Assembly: GCF_007995095.1 (NCBI RefSeq)
Contig: NZ_VOPY01000002.1
Coordinates: 434,001 to 498,000 of the forward strand
Length of the DNA stretch: 64,000 bases
Origin: Flavisphingopyxis soli
GTDB taxonomy: Bacteria; Pseudomonadota; Alphaproteobacteria; Sphingomonadales; Sphingomonadaceae
Direction: 5' to 3'
Shown: positions 36,492 through 51,510 of the stretch, piece by piece
Numbering within the stretch: the first letter of the stretch is position 1
Layout of the letters: each line of letters begins with the position of its first letter
Position numbers and translations under genes: made by a program
Notes under the pieces: model-generated
What the model was told of the DNA's origin: nothing
The model's database searches: none
Seen by the model: only the letters and a program-made list of their open reading frames with translations

Positions 36492-39400
36492 GCGGCGCGA
36501 ACCTCTATCCGCTCAATGCAGAGCAGGCCGTCGCCGCCGATCCGCGCGGCAATGTCTGGCTGACCGCATCGGCGGGGACGGGCAAGACGCAGGTGCTCGC
36601 CGCGCGCGTCCTGCGGCTGCTGATGCGGCCCGAGGTCAAGGCCGAGAACATCCTCTGCCTGACCTTTACCAAGGCGGGCGCGGCCGAAATGGCGATGCGC
36701 ATCCAGGAGGTGCTGGCGAGCTGGGTCCGCGCCAAGGGCCCCGCGCTCGCCGCCGACCTGCAGGCGATCGGCGAGGACCATTCGCCCGCGGCGCAGGAGC
36801 GCGCGCGGACCTTGTTTGCGCAGGTGATCGATTCGCCCGGCGGCGGGCTCAACATCCAGACGATCCACAGCTTCTGCCAGACGCTGCTCGCGACCTTCCC
36901 GATCGAGGCGGGGCTGATCCCGGGCTTTCGCGCGCTCGAGGAACGCGAACAGGCATCGCTCAGGCGCGAGGCGCTGTCCGACATGCTGCTCGCGGCCGAG
37001 CGCGAGGGCAACCTCGGCCTGATCGCCAAGGTGCAGGCGCTGTCGCTGCGTATGGGCGAGGGCGGGGCGACCAGTTTCCTGTTCGCCTGCAGCGGCTATG
37101 CCGACTCGCTCGATCGGTTGACCGGCGATCTCGCGCCGCGCCTGCGCAATGCTCTCGAACTGCCGCTCGGCGACATCGGCGACTGGATGGCCGAACGTTG
37201 CGGCGATGATGGCGTCGATTGCAACGCGCTGGCGATGATCGCGGCGGCAGGGCGGGCCTGGGGGACCAAGACGGGGATCGGCTATGCCGAGGGAATCGAG
37301 GCGTGGCTTGCCGCGCACCCGGCGCAGCGGGGGGAGGCGATTGGCGACCTGGTGTCGGTATTCCTTACGCAGGCGGGAACGCTGCGCCGCGATTACGATC
37401 CCGACAAAGCGATGGCGAGCGTCGGCGATGCCGCGCGCGAACTGGCCGAACATCTCGGCGAGCTGGCGAAAATGCCCGGGCGCGTCGCCTTCATCGACGA
37501 GCTTGCCGGGGCGATCGAGGCGGGGCGCGCCTATGTCCGCGCCTATGCGGCCAAGAAGCGCGCGCTCGCGGTGGTCGATTTCGACGATCTCATTGCCAAG
37601 GCGGTCGAACTGCTGCGCGACGGGCGACTGTCCGACTGGATCGCCTACAAGCTCGACCGCCGGATCGACCATGTCCTCGTCGACGAGGCGCAGGATACCA
37701 ACCCCGACCAGTGGGCGATCGTCCGCTCGCTGACGCAGGAATTTTTCGCCGGCGCCGGAAGCAAGGGCGACACGCTGCGCACGCTGTTCGCGGTCGGCGA
37801 TTTCAAACAGGCGATATTCGGTTTCCAGGGGACCAGCCCCTATGCTTTCGACAATGCGCAGAAGGCTTTTGGATTGCTCGCTGGTTTCGCCGAAAAGCCA
37901 TTCCGCGCCGTGGCGCTGAACATAAATTATCGTTCGACCCCGCCGGTGCTTGCCTTTGTCGATGCGCTGTTCGCGCGTGTCGGCGCAGATGTCCTCGGCA
38001 AGATCGATCCTGGCGTCGCGCACGAAAGCGCGCAGCCCAACATGCCCGGCCAGGTTGTCCTGTGGCCACCAGTCCCCGCTATCGCCGACGGTTCGGGCAA
38101 CGGCGGGGCGGACGAGGGCGACGAAGGCTGGATCGAGCAGGGCGTGCGCAGCCTTGCCGACCGCATCGCCATCCAGGTCGCCGACTGGATCGAGAATGGC
38201 TGCGATGGCCAATCGGTCAGTCCCGGCGACATCATGGTGCTGGTGCGCAAGCGGACCGATCTAGCCGCGTTGCTCGTCGCGCGGCTCTATGCGCGCGGCG
38301 TCGCTGTTGCCGGCGTCGACCGGCTGCGGCTCAACGCGCCGCTCGCGGTGCAGGATCTGCTCGCCGCGGCGCGGTTCGCGCTCCAGCCGTACGACGACCT
38401 CAACCTCGCCGCCTTGCTCGTTTCCCCTTTGCTCGGCTGGACCCAAGACGACCTGTTGGCGCACGGATACCGCGACAAGGGTGTGCCGCTGTGGACGCAT
38501 ATCCAGGGCAATCGCGCGATCGCGGCCAAGGTCGCACCGCTGCGGACCATCCTCGCAGCCGCCGACCTGACGACGCCCTATCGCTTTTTCGAGGAGATCC
38601 TCTCGGGCCCGATCGGCGGTCGCGCCCGGCTGCTCGCGCGGCTCGGCAACGATGCGCGCGATCCGATCGAGGAACTGCTCAACGCCGCGCTCCAGTTCGA
38701 GGCGAGCCATACGCCTTCGCTCCAGCCATTCCTCGCCTGGTTCGATACCGGCGGGGTCGATGTCAAACGCGAGACGACCGCGCGGTCCGACGAAGTCCGC
38801 GTGATGACCGTTCACGGCTCGAAGGGGCTGCAGTCGCGCATCGTCGTCCTCGCCGATGCGACCGTCGATCCCGACAACGCGGTCGGCGGCGGCTTTGACT
38901 GGCAGATCGACGAGGACGTCACGATTCCGGTCGTCGGCGCGTCGAAGGCGTTGCTGTTCGGCCCGCTCGAAGACGCCGCCGAGTGGGCCAGCGGCAATGA
39001 CGCCGAGGAGCATTGGCGCTTGCTCTATGTCGCGATGACACGCGCCGAGGAAATGCTGTTTGTCGGCGGCGCGCTCGGCAAGCGCGCGGGCGACACGCCT
39101 CCCGAGAGCAGCTGGTACGCCGCGATCGAGGCGACGCTCGCCGACATGGGATGCGAATGGGACGACAGCGGCGAGCCATGGGGCAGGGTGCGACGCTATG
39201 CGCCGATTCCCTACGGCAAGGCGGTCGCTTCGGGCTCGTCCGACAGCGCCGCAATGCCCGCTTTGCCGGACTGGACACGCACAAAGGCACCTGAGGAAGC
39301 ACGCCCGCCGCGTCCGCTCGCGCCGTCGTCGCTCGGCTCGGATAATGCGGGCGACCCGCCCGCCGACCTCGCCCGGCGCGACGCGATCGAGCGCGGGCGG

Positions 39401-39907
39401 CTGCTCCATGGCCTGTTCGAACGCTTGCCCGAGGTCGCGCCCGATCGGCGCGCCGATGCCGGGCGCCGCTGGCTCGAACGCCAGGCGCCCGATCGCGGCG
39501 AAGCCGATCGCGATGCGATGGTCGATGCGGTCTGCACGATCGTTGCCGATCCCGAACATGCCGCGCTGTTCGGACCCGATTCGATGGCCGAGGTGCCCGT
39601 TGCGGCGGTCGTTGCCGACGGGATTGTCGTATCGGGGCAGGTCGACCGGCTGATCGTCGCCGCCGATCATATCGCAATCGTTGATTACAAGACGGGCGGC
39701 CATGTCCCGCCGACGGCCGACGATGTCCCGCTTGCCTATGTCCGGCAAATGGCGGCCTATGCCGCGGCATTGCGCGTTATTTTTGCCGATCGCCCGATCC
39801 GCGCGGCGTTGCTCTACGTCGCCGGGCCGACGATGATCGACCTGCCGCCCGACCTGCTCGCCGACCACGCGCCGGGGCGCGAAGGGCTTAGCGCACCGAG
39901 TCCTTGA
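36488..39907 (+). CDS. addA: Double-strand break repair helicase-nuclease AddA
   Basis: The UvrD-like helicase and nuclease subunit of AddAB. It has 1139 residues. The Walker A motif ASAGTGKTQ is at about 27-35, with LTFTKAGAAEMAMRI after it. The Walker B region is VLVDEAQDTNPDQW, and motif V/VI appears as VMTVHGSKGLQ and LLYVAMTRAEE. The C-terminal RecB-type nuclease has IVDYKTGGH. Coupled to addB through ATGA, it ends the overlapping gene chain that began with divL. Confidence 0.96.
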   Translation: MSGANLYPLNAEQAVAADPRGNVWLTASAGTGKTQVLAARVLRLLMRPEVKAENILCLTFTKAGAAEMAMRIQEVLASWVRAKGPALAADLQAIGEDHSPAAQERARTLFAQVIDSPGGGLNIQTIHSFCQTLLATFPIEAGLIPGFRALEEREQASLRREALSDMLLAAEREGNLGLIAKVQALSLRMGEGGATSFLFACSGYADSLDRLTGDLAPRLRNALELPLGDIGDWMAERCGDDGVDCNALAMIAAAGRAWGTKTGIGYAEGIEAWLAAHPAQRGEAIGDLVSVFLTQAGTLRRDYDPDKAMASVGDAARELAEHLGELAKMPGRVAFIDELAGAIEAGRAYVRAYAAKKRALAVVDFDDLIAKAVELLRDGRLSDWIAYKLDRRIDHVLVDEAQDTNPDQWAIVRSLTQEFFAGAGSKGDTLRTLFAVGDFKQAIFGFQGTSPYAFDNAQKAFGLLAGFAEKPFRAVALNINYRSTPPVLAFVDALFARVGADVLGKIDPGVAHESAQPNMPGQVVLWPPVPAIADGSGNGGADEGDEGWIEQGVRSLADRIAIQVADWIENGCDGQSVSPGDIMVLVRKRTDLAALLVARLYARGVAVAGVDRLRLNAPLAVQDLLAAARFALQPYDDLNLAALLVSPLLGWTQDDLLAHGYRDKGVPLWTHIQGNRAIAAKVAPLRTILAAADLTTPYRFFEEILSGPIGGRARLLARLGNDARDPIEELLNAALQFEASHTPSLQPFLAWFDTGGVDVKRETTARSDEVRVMTVHGSKGLQSRIVVLADATVDPDNAVGGGFDWQIDEDVTIPVVGASKALLFGPLEDAAEWASGNDAEEHWRLLYVAMTRAEEMLFVGGALGKRAGDTPPESSWYAAIEATLADMGCEWDDSGEPWGRVRRYAPIPYGKAVASGSSDSAAMPALPDWTRTKAPEEARPPRPLAPSSLGSDNAGDPPADLARRDAIERGRLLHGLFERLPEVAPDRRADAGRRWLERQAPDRGEADRDAMVDAVCTIVADPEHAALFGPDSMAEVPVAAVVADGIVVSGQVDRLIVAADHIAIVDYKTGGHVPPTADDVPLAYVRQMAAYAAALRVIFADRPIRAALLYVAGPTMIDLPPDLLADHAPGREGLSAPSP

Positions 39908-39961
39908 GTAATGGCGCGACGCTTCCTACCTTCGGGGTCAACACAAGGAGATATCATCATC

Positions 39962-40282
39962 ATGGCGACCAAGGCGATTTCGGACGACAGCTTCCAGAGC
40001 GACGTTTTGCAGGCGGATAAACCCGTTCTCGTGGATTTCTGGGCCGAATGGTGCGGCCCGTGCAAGATGATCGGCCCCGCGCTCGAGGAGATGTCCGAGG
40101 AAATGGCCGACCAGGTGACGATCGCCAAGCTCAACATCGACGACCATCCCGAAACCCCCGGCCGTCTGGGCGTGCGCGGCATCCCGACGATGATGCTGTT
40201 CAAGGGCGGCGAGCTCGTCGCGACCAAGGTCGGCGCGGCTCCCAAGAGCCAGCTCAAGGCATGGCTCGAAGGCGAGCTTTGA
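39962..40282 (+). CDS. trxA: Thioredoxin
   Basis: A cytosolic dithiol reductant of 106 residues. The active site is [10 protein letters not shown] (Cys31, Cys34), with the cis-Pro in [12 protein letters not shown] 39962 follows ACAAGGAG at good spacing. It lies 54 bases after addA, the conserved alphaproteobacterial order. Confidence 0.97.
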   Translation: MATKAISDDSFQSDVLQADKPVLVDFWAEWCGPCKMIGPALEEMSEEMADQVTIAKLNIDDHPETPGRLGVRGIPTMMLFKGGELVATKVGAAPKSQLKAWLEGEL

Positions 40283-40291
40283 GGCCTTCGC

Positions 40292-40316
40292 GAGCGGGTG
40301 GCGATGCCGCCCGCTC
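40292..40316 (+). terminator. Possible terminator hairpin after trxA
   Basis: GAGCGGGTGGC pairs with GCCGCCCGCTC (one G-T pair) around GAT, ten bases after the trxA stop. No U-tract follows, so termination would be weak or Rho-assisted. Confidence 0.4.
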
Positions 40317-40453
40317 CGATTGACTAAAGTCTAGGCAAACCCTACATCGCGCCGCATGTAGCGGCACGCGCGGCGGCAATTTCGTGAGACCATCCAGGTG
40401 TCGCGGTCGACGCGTATTTGCCGCAGTATTTTTGCATAAGTCAGGATCGTTAC

Positions 40454-43201
<2,748 letters not shown>

Positions 43202-43219
43202 GCGTCGCATGGGGCTTTG

Positions 43220-43972
43220 ATGAGCATCGTCATGCCATTCGCGCTGGCGCTGGCGTTCGGCATCACGGCCCTGCTCTATGCCAGCGTCGGCTTCGGCGGT
43301 GGATCGACCTATAACGCGCTGCTCGTCCTCGCCGGGACCGATTATCGAATCCTTCCGGCGATCGCGCTCATCTGCAACATCATCGTCGTTGCCGGCGGCA
43401 GCTGGCGCTACGCGCGCGAAGGCTGCGTGCCGTGGGCGCGGCTGTGGCCGATCCTGCTGCTGTCGGCGCCGCTCGCATGGCTCGGCGGGCGGATCGCGAT
43501 CGAACGCGATCATTTCGTCCTGATCCTCGGCCTCAGCCTGCTCGTTGCGGCGATCCTGATGCTTACGCAGCGCGAGTCCGAAGGCCAGGGCGATCACGAT
43601 CCGCGCTGGCGCTGGGCGGCGCCGCTGACGGGGGCAGGAGTGGGCTTGCTGTCGGGGCTGGTCGGCATCGGTGGCGGGATATTCCTCGCGCCCGTGCTGC
43701 ACCTCGCCCGCTGGGCGCCGCCGCGCGTCATCGCGGGCAGTGCGTCGGTCTTCATCCTCATCAATTCGCTTGCCGGGCTGGCCGGCCAGGCGAGCAAGAT
43801 CGGTAGCGATAGGATCGGCGACGTTGCCGCCTATTGGCCGCTGGTGCTGGGGGTGCTGGTCGGTGGCCAGATCGGCAGCCTGCTCGGCGCACGAATCCTG
43901 CCGCCGCGGCTGATCCGCATCGCGACCGCGCTGCTGATCGCCTATGTCGCGATCCGGTTATTGCTGATTTGA
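43220..43972 (+). CDS. TauE/SafE (TSUP) family permease
   Basis: A 250-residue inner-membrane protein with about eight hydrophobic segments in two related halves. The first half has VGFGGGSTYNALLVLAG and the second GLLSGLVGIGGGIFLAPVLHL, the repeated glycine-rich motif of the family. Members export sulfite, sulfoacetate and other organosulfur anions; the substrate here is not indicated. ATG 43220 is preferred to the TTG one codon earlier. It lies 18 bases after secA. Confidence 0.88.
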   Translation: MSIVMPFALALAFGITALLYASVGFGGGSTYNALLVLAGTDYRILPAIALICNIIVVAGGSWRYAREGCVPWARLWPILLLSAPLAWLGGRIAIERDHFVLILGLSLLVAAILMLTQRESEGQGDHDPRWRWAAPLTGAGVGLLSGLVGIGGGIFLAPVLHLARWAPPRVIAGSASVFILINSLAGLAGQASKIGSDRIGDVAAYWPLVLGVLVGGQIGSLLGARILPPRLIRIATALLIAYVAIRLLLI

Positions 43973-44001
43973 GAGGTGGGGTCTTGAACGACCCGGTAAA
44001 A

Positions 44002-44076
44002 TGGCTCCCCGAGTAGGATTCGAACCTACGGCCAAGTGATTAACAGTCACCTACTCTACCGCTGAGCTATCGGGGA
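44002..44076 (-). tRNA. tRNA-Asn (anticodon GTT)
   Basis: A 75-base tRNA on the minus strand with encoded CCA. The acceptor stem TCCCCGA pairs with TCGGGGA, and the discriminator is G. The D loop has AGCTCAGCGGTAGAG. The anticodon loop CTGTTAATC holds GTT. The T arm has GTAGGTTCGAATCCTAC. No other tRNA is adjacent. Confidence 0.97.
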
Positions 44077-44136
44077 GCAGCCGGGGCTACCCGGCACGGC
44101 ACGCCTATGCCGATTTCGTTATCGCAATGCAACACC

Positions 44137-44916
44137 TCAAACGACGAACTGCTCCATCGCGATGCGATCGTCGAGCGCGTGCTCGGGATCGAACAGCAAG
44201 GTCAGCGATCGGGTGCGGTCGATCGCGACCTCGACACGGCGGACATTGCGCACTTCGCGCTGGTCGGCGACCGCGCTGACCGGGCGTTTTTCGCATTCGA
44301 GAACGGTGAAGGTGATCCGCGTCCGTTCGGGCAGGATCGCACCGCGCCAGCGGCGCGGGCGAAAGGGGCTGATCGGGGTCAGTGCAAGTAGCGCCGAATC
44401 GAGCGGCAGGATCGGGCCGTGCGCGCTTAGATTATAGGCGGTCGAACCCGCCGGGGTGGCGACGAGCACGCCGTCGCACATCAGTTCGGGCAGCATCGTG
44501 CGGCCGTTGATCGCCACCTCGATCTTGGCGACCTGGCGCGTTTCGCGCAGCAGCGACAGCTCGTTGATCGCCGGCAGGGTGATGCGCGTCCCGTCGACTG
44601 CCTCGATATCGACCGTCAGCGGGGTGACGGTGATCTCGCGCGCCTTGGCGATGCGCGCATCGAGGCCCTTGATGCGCCACTCGTTCATCAGGAAGCCGAG
44701 CGTGCCGAGGTTCATGCCGAACACCGGCAGCGTGCGGCCGTTGTCGAGCATATGGTGGAGCGTCTGGAGCATGAAGCCGTCGCCGCCGAGTGCCAGCAGC
44801 ATGTCAGCATCACCGGTGTCGACGAAATCATAGGCGTCGCGCAGCTGGCGTTCGGCGGCGCTCGCCGGCTCGGTGGTCGACGCGACCAGCGCGATCTTTC
44901 GTGACAATGCGGTCAT
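44137..44916 (-). CDS. nadK: NAD kinase
   Basis: Phosphorylates NAD to NADP. It has 259 residues. The catalytic GGDGFML motif is at 44-50, and INELSLLRE and VATPAGSTAYNLSAHGPILP are the substrate-binding signatures. The alphaproteobacterial form is shorter than that of E. coli. The start ATG overlaps the moaA stop (ATGA), so its translation depends on moaA. Confidence 0.96.
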   Translation of the reverse strand: MTALSRKIALVASTTEPASAAERQLRDAYDFVDTGDADMLLALGGDGFMLQTLHHMLDNGRTLPVFGMNLGTLGFLMNEWRIKGLDARIAKAREITVTPLTVDIEAVDGTRITLPAINELSLLRETRQVAKIEVAINGRTMLPELMCDGVLVATPAGSTAYNLSAHGPILPLDSALLALTPISPFRPRRWRGAILPERTRITFTVLECEKRPVSAVADQREVRNVRRVEVAIDRTRSLTLLFDPEHALDDRIAMEQFVV

Positions 44917-45938
44917 CCCCCCGTCTCGCTCATCGTCCGCGAAACTGCGGCCGTGCGTTCACGTTGCGCGGTGAGGAAATCGTGCGCCAGCGGCTTGATC
45001 CTGAGCCCCGCGTCGATCGCGTCGTCGATCGCCTCACTATTGCCCGATCGCACCGCCCCGCGCAGGTCGACATGGTCTTCGCGGCCGAGGCACATATAGA
45101 CGCGCCCCGTCGCGGTAACCCGGACGCGATTGCAGCCCTCGCAGAAATTGCGGCTCAGCGGGCTGATCAGGCCGAGCCGGATGCTCTTTCCCGGGAGCGC
45201 ATAATAGCGTGCCGGCCCACCCGTGCGATGCAGTGCGGGGGCCAGCGCGTCGCCGGCATCGGTGAGTGGCCGGATGAAATCGGCAAGCGCGATGTAACTG
45301 TCGCTGGCGCTGGCCGCTTCGGGGCCGAGCGGCATCGCCTCGATCAGCGACAGGTCGATCCCGCGCGCATCGCAATAATCGATCATCGCGGGCAGCTGGT
45401 CCTCATTGACCCCGCGCTGCGCGACCATGTTGACCTTGACCGCGAGACCCGCGCTGCGCGCTGCCTCGATCCCCGCGAGCACCTGGCCAATATCGCCGCC
45501 GCGCGTGATCGCCCGAAACTGCTCGGGGTCGAGCGTATCGAGGCTGACATTGACGCGCTCGACGCCGCCTGCCGCGAGCATCGCCGCATGGCGATCGAGC
45601 AGCACCCCGTTGGTCGTCAGCGTGACCTCTTCGAGCCCGCGTGCACGCAACGCGCCGATTTGTTCGACGATCTGCCCGATATCCTTGCGGACAAGCGGTT
45701 CGCCGCCGGTCAGGCGAATGCGCGTAACGCCGCGCGCGACAAAGGCCTCGGCGAGCAGGACGATCTCGTCGGCGGTCAGCAGTTCGGGGCGCGGAAGAAA
45801 GCGCATGTCGGCGGGCATGCAATAGGTACAACGCAGGTTGCAGCGATCGGTCACCGACATGCGGACATAGCTGATCCGCCGTCCGTGGACGTCGATCAGC
45901 CGGCGATCGGTACGCGCTGCTATGGCTGGGCTGTGCAC
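44913..45938 (-). CDS. moaA: GTP 3',8-cyclase MoaA
   Basis: The radical-SAM enzyme for the first step of molybdenum cofactor synthesis. The SAM cluster motif is CNLRCTYC (Cys33, 37, 40). The C-terminal second cluster has NFCEGCNRVRVTATGRVYMC. The protein ends in the conserved GG. GTG 45938 gives 341 residues, the family size; the frame is open to 46013 but the added residues are not conserved. It is coupled to nadK. No other moa genes are nearby. Confidence 0.94.
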   Translation of the reverse strand: MHSPAIAARTDRRLIDVHGRRISYVRMSVTDRCNLRCTYCMPADMRFLPRPELLTADEIVLLAEAFVARGVTRIRLTGGEPLVRKDIGQIVEQIGALRARGLEEVTLTTNGVLLDRHAAMLAAGGVERVNVSLDTLDPEQFRAITRGGDIGQVLAGIEAARSAGLAVKVNMVAQRGVNEDQLPAMIDYCDARGIDLSLIEAMPLGPEAASASDSYIALADFIRPLTDAGDALAPALHRTGGPARYYALPGKSIRLGLISPLSRNFCEGCNRVRVTATGRVYMCLGREDHVDLRGAVRSGNSEAIDDAIDAGLRIKPLAHDFLTAQRERTAAVSRTMSETGG

Positions 45939-46033
45939 GGCGCCAGACCTATGGTGCGTCTCGCCCGAGCGCAAGCGACGATCGTGCGAAAAGGCTAAGG
46001 ATTGCGCAATCAAAAGCTGCTAGTCGAGTTTCC

Positions 46034-47662
46034 ATGTCAACGCACGAAGCCTTGTCCGACCGCCCGCTGTTCGTCCTGTCGCCCACGCATCGCGATGCCA
46101 TGGCCGACCGTTTGAGCGCGCTGGGCGTACCCGCGATGGTCGCCCGGCGGCGCGAGGGACTGGTGCGACGCTTCATCATGGCGGGGTCGAACGCGCTGCT
46201 CGTCGACGCGCGCGACGCGGTTCCCGACACGCTCGCCGCGCTGCACGACATCGGTGCGATCGTCCGGGCCAATGGCGCGCGGATCATCGTCATGAACGCG
46301 CGCGGCGAAAGCGGTGCGCTCGCCGATTTCGTTGCCGCGGGGTTCGACATCTATCTCCCGGGCGATTGCTGCGACGAAGAGCTGCGAGCGTGCATAGCGA
46401 TCAGTACAGGCGGGGCGGGGGTGGCCGACGACGGCGCCGATGACCGCCGCTTTCTCGAGCAACGTCGCGATCACGTTACCGGCCTGCCCGGCGAGACCGC
46501 GGCGCTGGCCTTGCTCCACGCGCGGCTCGCGACATCGTCGGCGACGATATTGCTGGTCGAACCAACCGATCTCGACCGCGTCAACGACCAGGCGGGCGAG
46601 GAAGCGGGCGACGAACTGCTGCGCATACTGGCCGGCCTGATCGACCGCTTCGCCCGCGACGAATGGGGCCCGGACGCGCTGGTGACGCGGCTCAAGGGCG
46701 CGCGTTTCCTGTTGATCGCGCCGGCTGAAACCAGCGTCGAGCAAGTCCAAGCCGAAACGCAGGCGCTGGTCGATTCGCTCGGCACGCCGGTGATGCTCGC
46801 GGGGACGAGCTGGCAGGTCGGTTGCCGGACCGCGGTCATTGCCGGGGCACAGGGTACGCAGCCTTCGGACCTGTTGCGCGATGCCGCGCAGGCACTCGGA
46901 AGCGAGGGCATCGACGGTCCGGCGATCATCATCGGGACCGCGATCACCAAAGCCGAAGTGCGCGTCGTCTATCAGCCGCAATTCGCAATTGAAGGCGGCG
47001 CGATGACGGGGGTCGAGGCGCTTGCGCGTTGGGACCATCCCGATCTCGGTCCTCTCGGCGCGGCGCCGCTGGTCACCGCGGCCCGCCGCGCGGGCGTGTT
47101 GCCCGAGCTCACCGCGCATATCCACGAGATCGCGCTAGCCGACATGACGGGCTGGCCGAAAGCGATGGGCCATGTCAGGCTATCGCTCAACATCACCGCA
47201 GAAGACCTTGCCCGGTCAGGGTTTTCCGCGCGCTTTCTCAATCGGCTTGCACGCTGGGACGCGCCTTGCAGCCGGATCACGGTCGAAATCACCGAGGACG
47301 CGATGGTCCGCGATATCGCGCAGGCATCGGCGGCGCTCGCCGAGCTCAAGGAGGCGGGTGTCGGGATCGCGATCGACGATTTCGGTTCGGGCTATGCCGG
47401 GCTCGGCTATTTGCGCGACCTGCCGGTTGACTATCTCAAGATCGACAGCGACATGACCAAGGACCTGGTCGGGTCGCAGCGCGACCAAGCAGTGATCCAC
47501 GCGGTGTTCGAACTGGCGCGCTCACTGGGGTTCGAAACGATCGCCGAAGGGGTCGAAACGACCGAACAGCTCGACCTGCTCAAGGCCGAGAGTTGCACCT
47601 ATTATCAGGGCTTCCTGCGCTCGGCAGCGGTCGCATCGGACCAGCTCGCCGAGTTTCTCTAG
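46034..47662 (+). CDS. EAL phosphodiesterase with degenerate GGDEF domain
   Basis: A 542-residue soluble protein. The N-terminal 120 residues look receiver-like (LFVLSPTHRDAMADRLSALG, ALLVDARDA, IVMNARGESG), but the usual phosphorylation site is not evident. The GGDEF domain is present as a fold (HVTGLPGETAALALLH), but the active site reads RLKGARFLLI, so no cyclase activity is expected. The EAL domain is intact: GVEALARW, SLNITAEDL, VEITEDAM, IDDFGSGYAGL, AEGVET. It should degrade c-di-GMP, perhaps with GTP or c-di-GMP binding to the dead domain. It is divergent from moaA with a 95-base gap. Confidence 0.88.
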   Translation: MSTHEALSDRPLFVLSPTHRDAMADRLSALGVPAMVARRREGLVRRFIMAGSNALLVDARDAVPDTLAALHDIGAIVRANGARIIVMNARGESGALADFVAAGFDIYLPGDCCDEELRACIAISTGGAGVADDGADDRRFLEQRRDHVTGLPGETAALALLHARLATSSATILLVEPTDLDRVNDQAGEEAGDELLRILAGLIDRFARDEWGPDALVTRLKGARFLLIAPAETSVEQVQAETQALVDSLGTPVMLAGTSWQVGCRTAVIAGAQGTQPSDLLRDAAQALGSEGIDGPAIIIGTAITKAEVRVVYQPQFAIEGGAMTGVEALARWDHPDLGPLGAAPLVTAARRAGVLPELTAHIHEIALADMTGWPKAMGHVRLSLNITAEDLARSGFSARFLNRLARWDAPCSRITVEITEDAMVRDIAQASAALAELKEAGVGIAIDDFGSGYAGLGYLRDLPVDYLKIDSDMTKDLVGSQRDQAVIHAVFELARSLGFETIAEGVETTEQLDLLKAESCTYYQGFLRSAAVASDQLAEFL

Positions 47663-47667
47663 CCCGT

Positions 47668-51132
<3,465 letters not shown>

Positions 51133-51148
51133 GCGGTGGGCGCTGCAC

Positions 51149-51415
51149 TCACTTGGGAATATCGATGTAATCGAGGCGCTGCATCGCGGCCATTTGCGGG
51201 CCCGCGACCGCCTCGGGCGGGACTTGCGTGCCGATCGCCCAGGCCATGATGTCGACATCGTCGTGATCGAGCAGCATCTCGAACCACGCCATTTCGGTCT
51301 CGTCCCACGATGCGCCATGGGTATCGAGGAAGCCACCGATCATCATGTCGGCTTCTCTCGTCCCGCGGTGCCAGGCGCGAAAGTGCAGGCGTTTGAGGCG
51401 CGTTGCGTGGTCCAT
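51149..51415 (-). CDS. sdhE: Succinate dehydrogenase flavinylation factor SdhE
   Basis: A small helical protein (88 residues) that helps attach FAD to SdhA. The family motif RGTREAD follows LHFRAWH, and later WFEMLLDHDDVDIMAWAIG is conserved. ATG 51415 gives the standard N-terminus MDHATRLKRL. It is directly upstream of mfd and divergent from recG with a 95-base gap, a common sphingomonad arrangement. Confidence 0.93.
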   Translation of the reverse strand: MDHATRLKRLHFRAWHRGTREADMMIGGFLDTHGASWDETEMAWFEMLLDHDDVDIMAWAIGTQVPPEAVAGPQMAAMQRLDYIDIPK

Positions 51416-51510
51416 GGGATACTTTCTGTCGATGCGGTCGGGCGAATCGGGATCGACCGCAGGACGAACTGGCGTGCTGCGGCGCGGTGGGTTAGGCAGC
51501 ACAGATAGTC

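Noticed and set aside
37219-38898. Large alternative frame inside addA
   Set aside because: Same-strand shadow frame rich in Arg, Ala and Gly; addA itself is fully explained by helicase and nuclease motifs.
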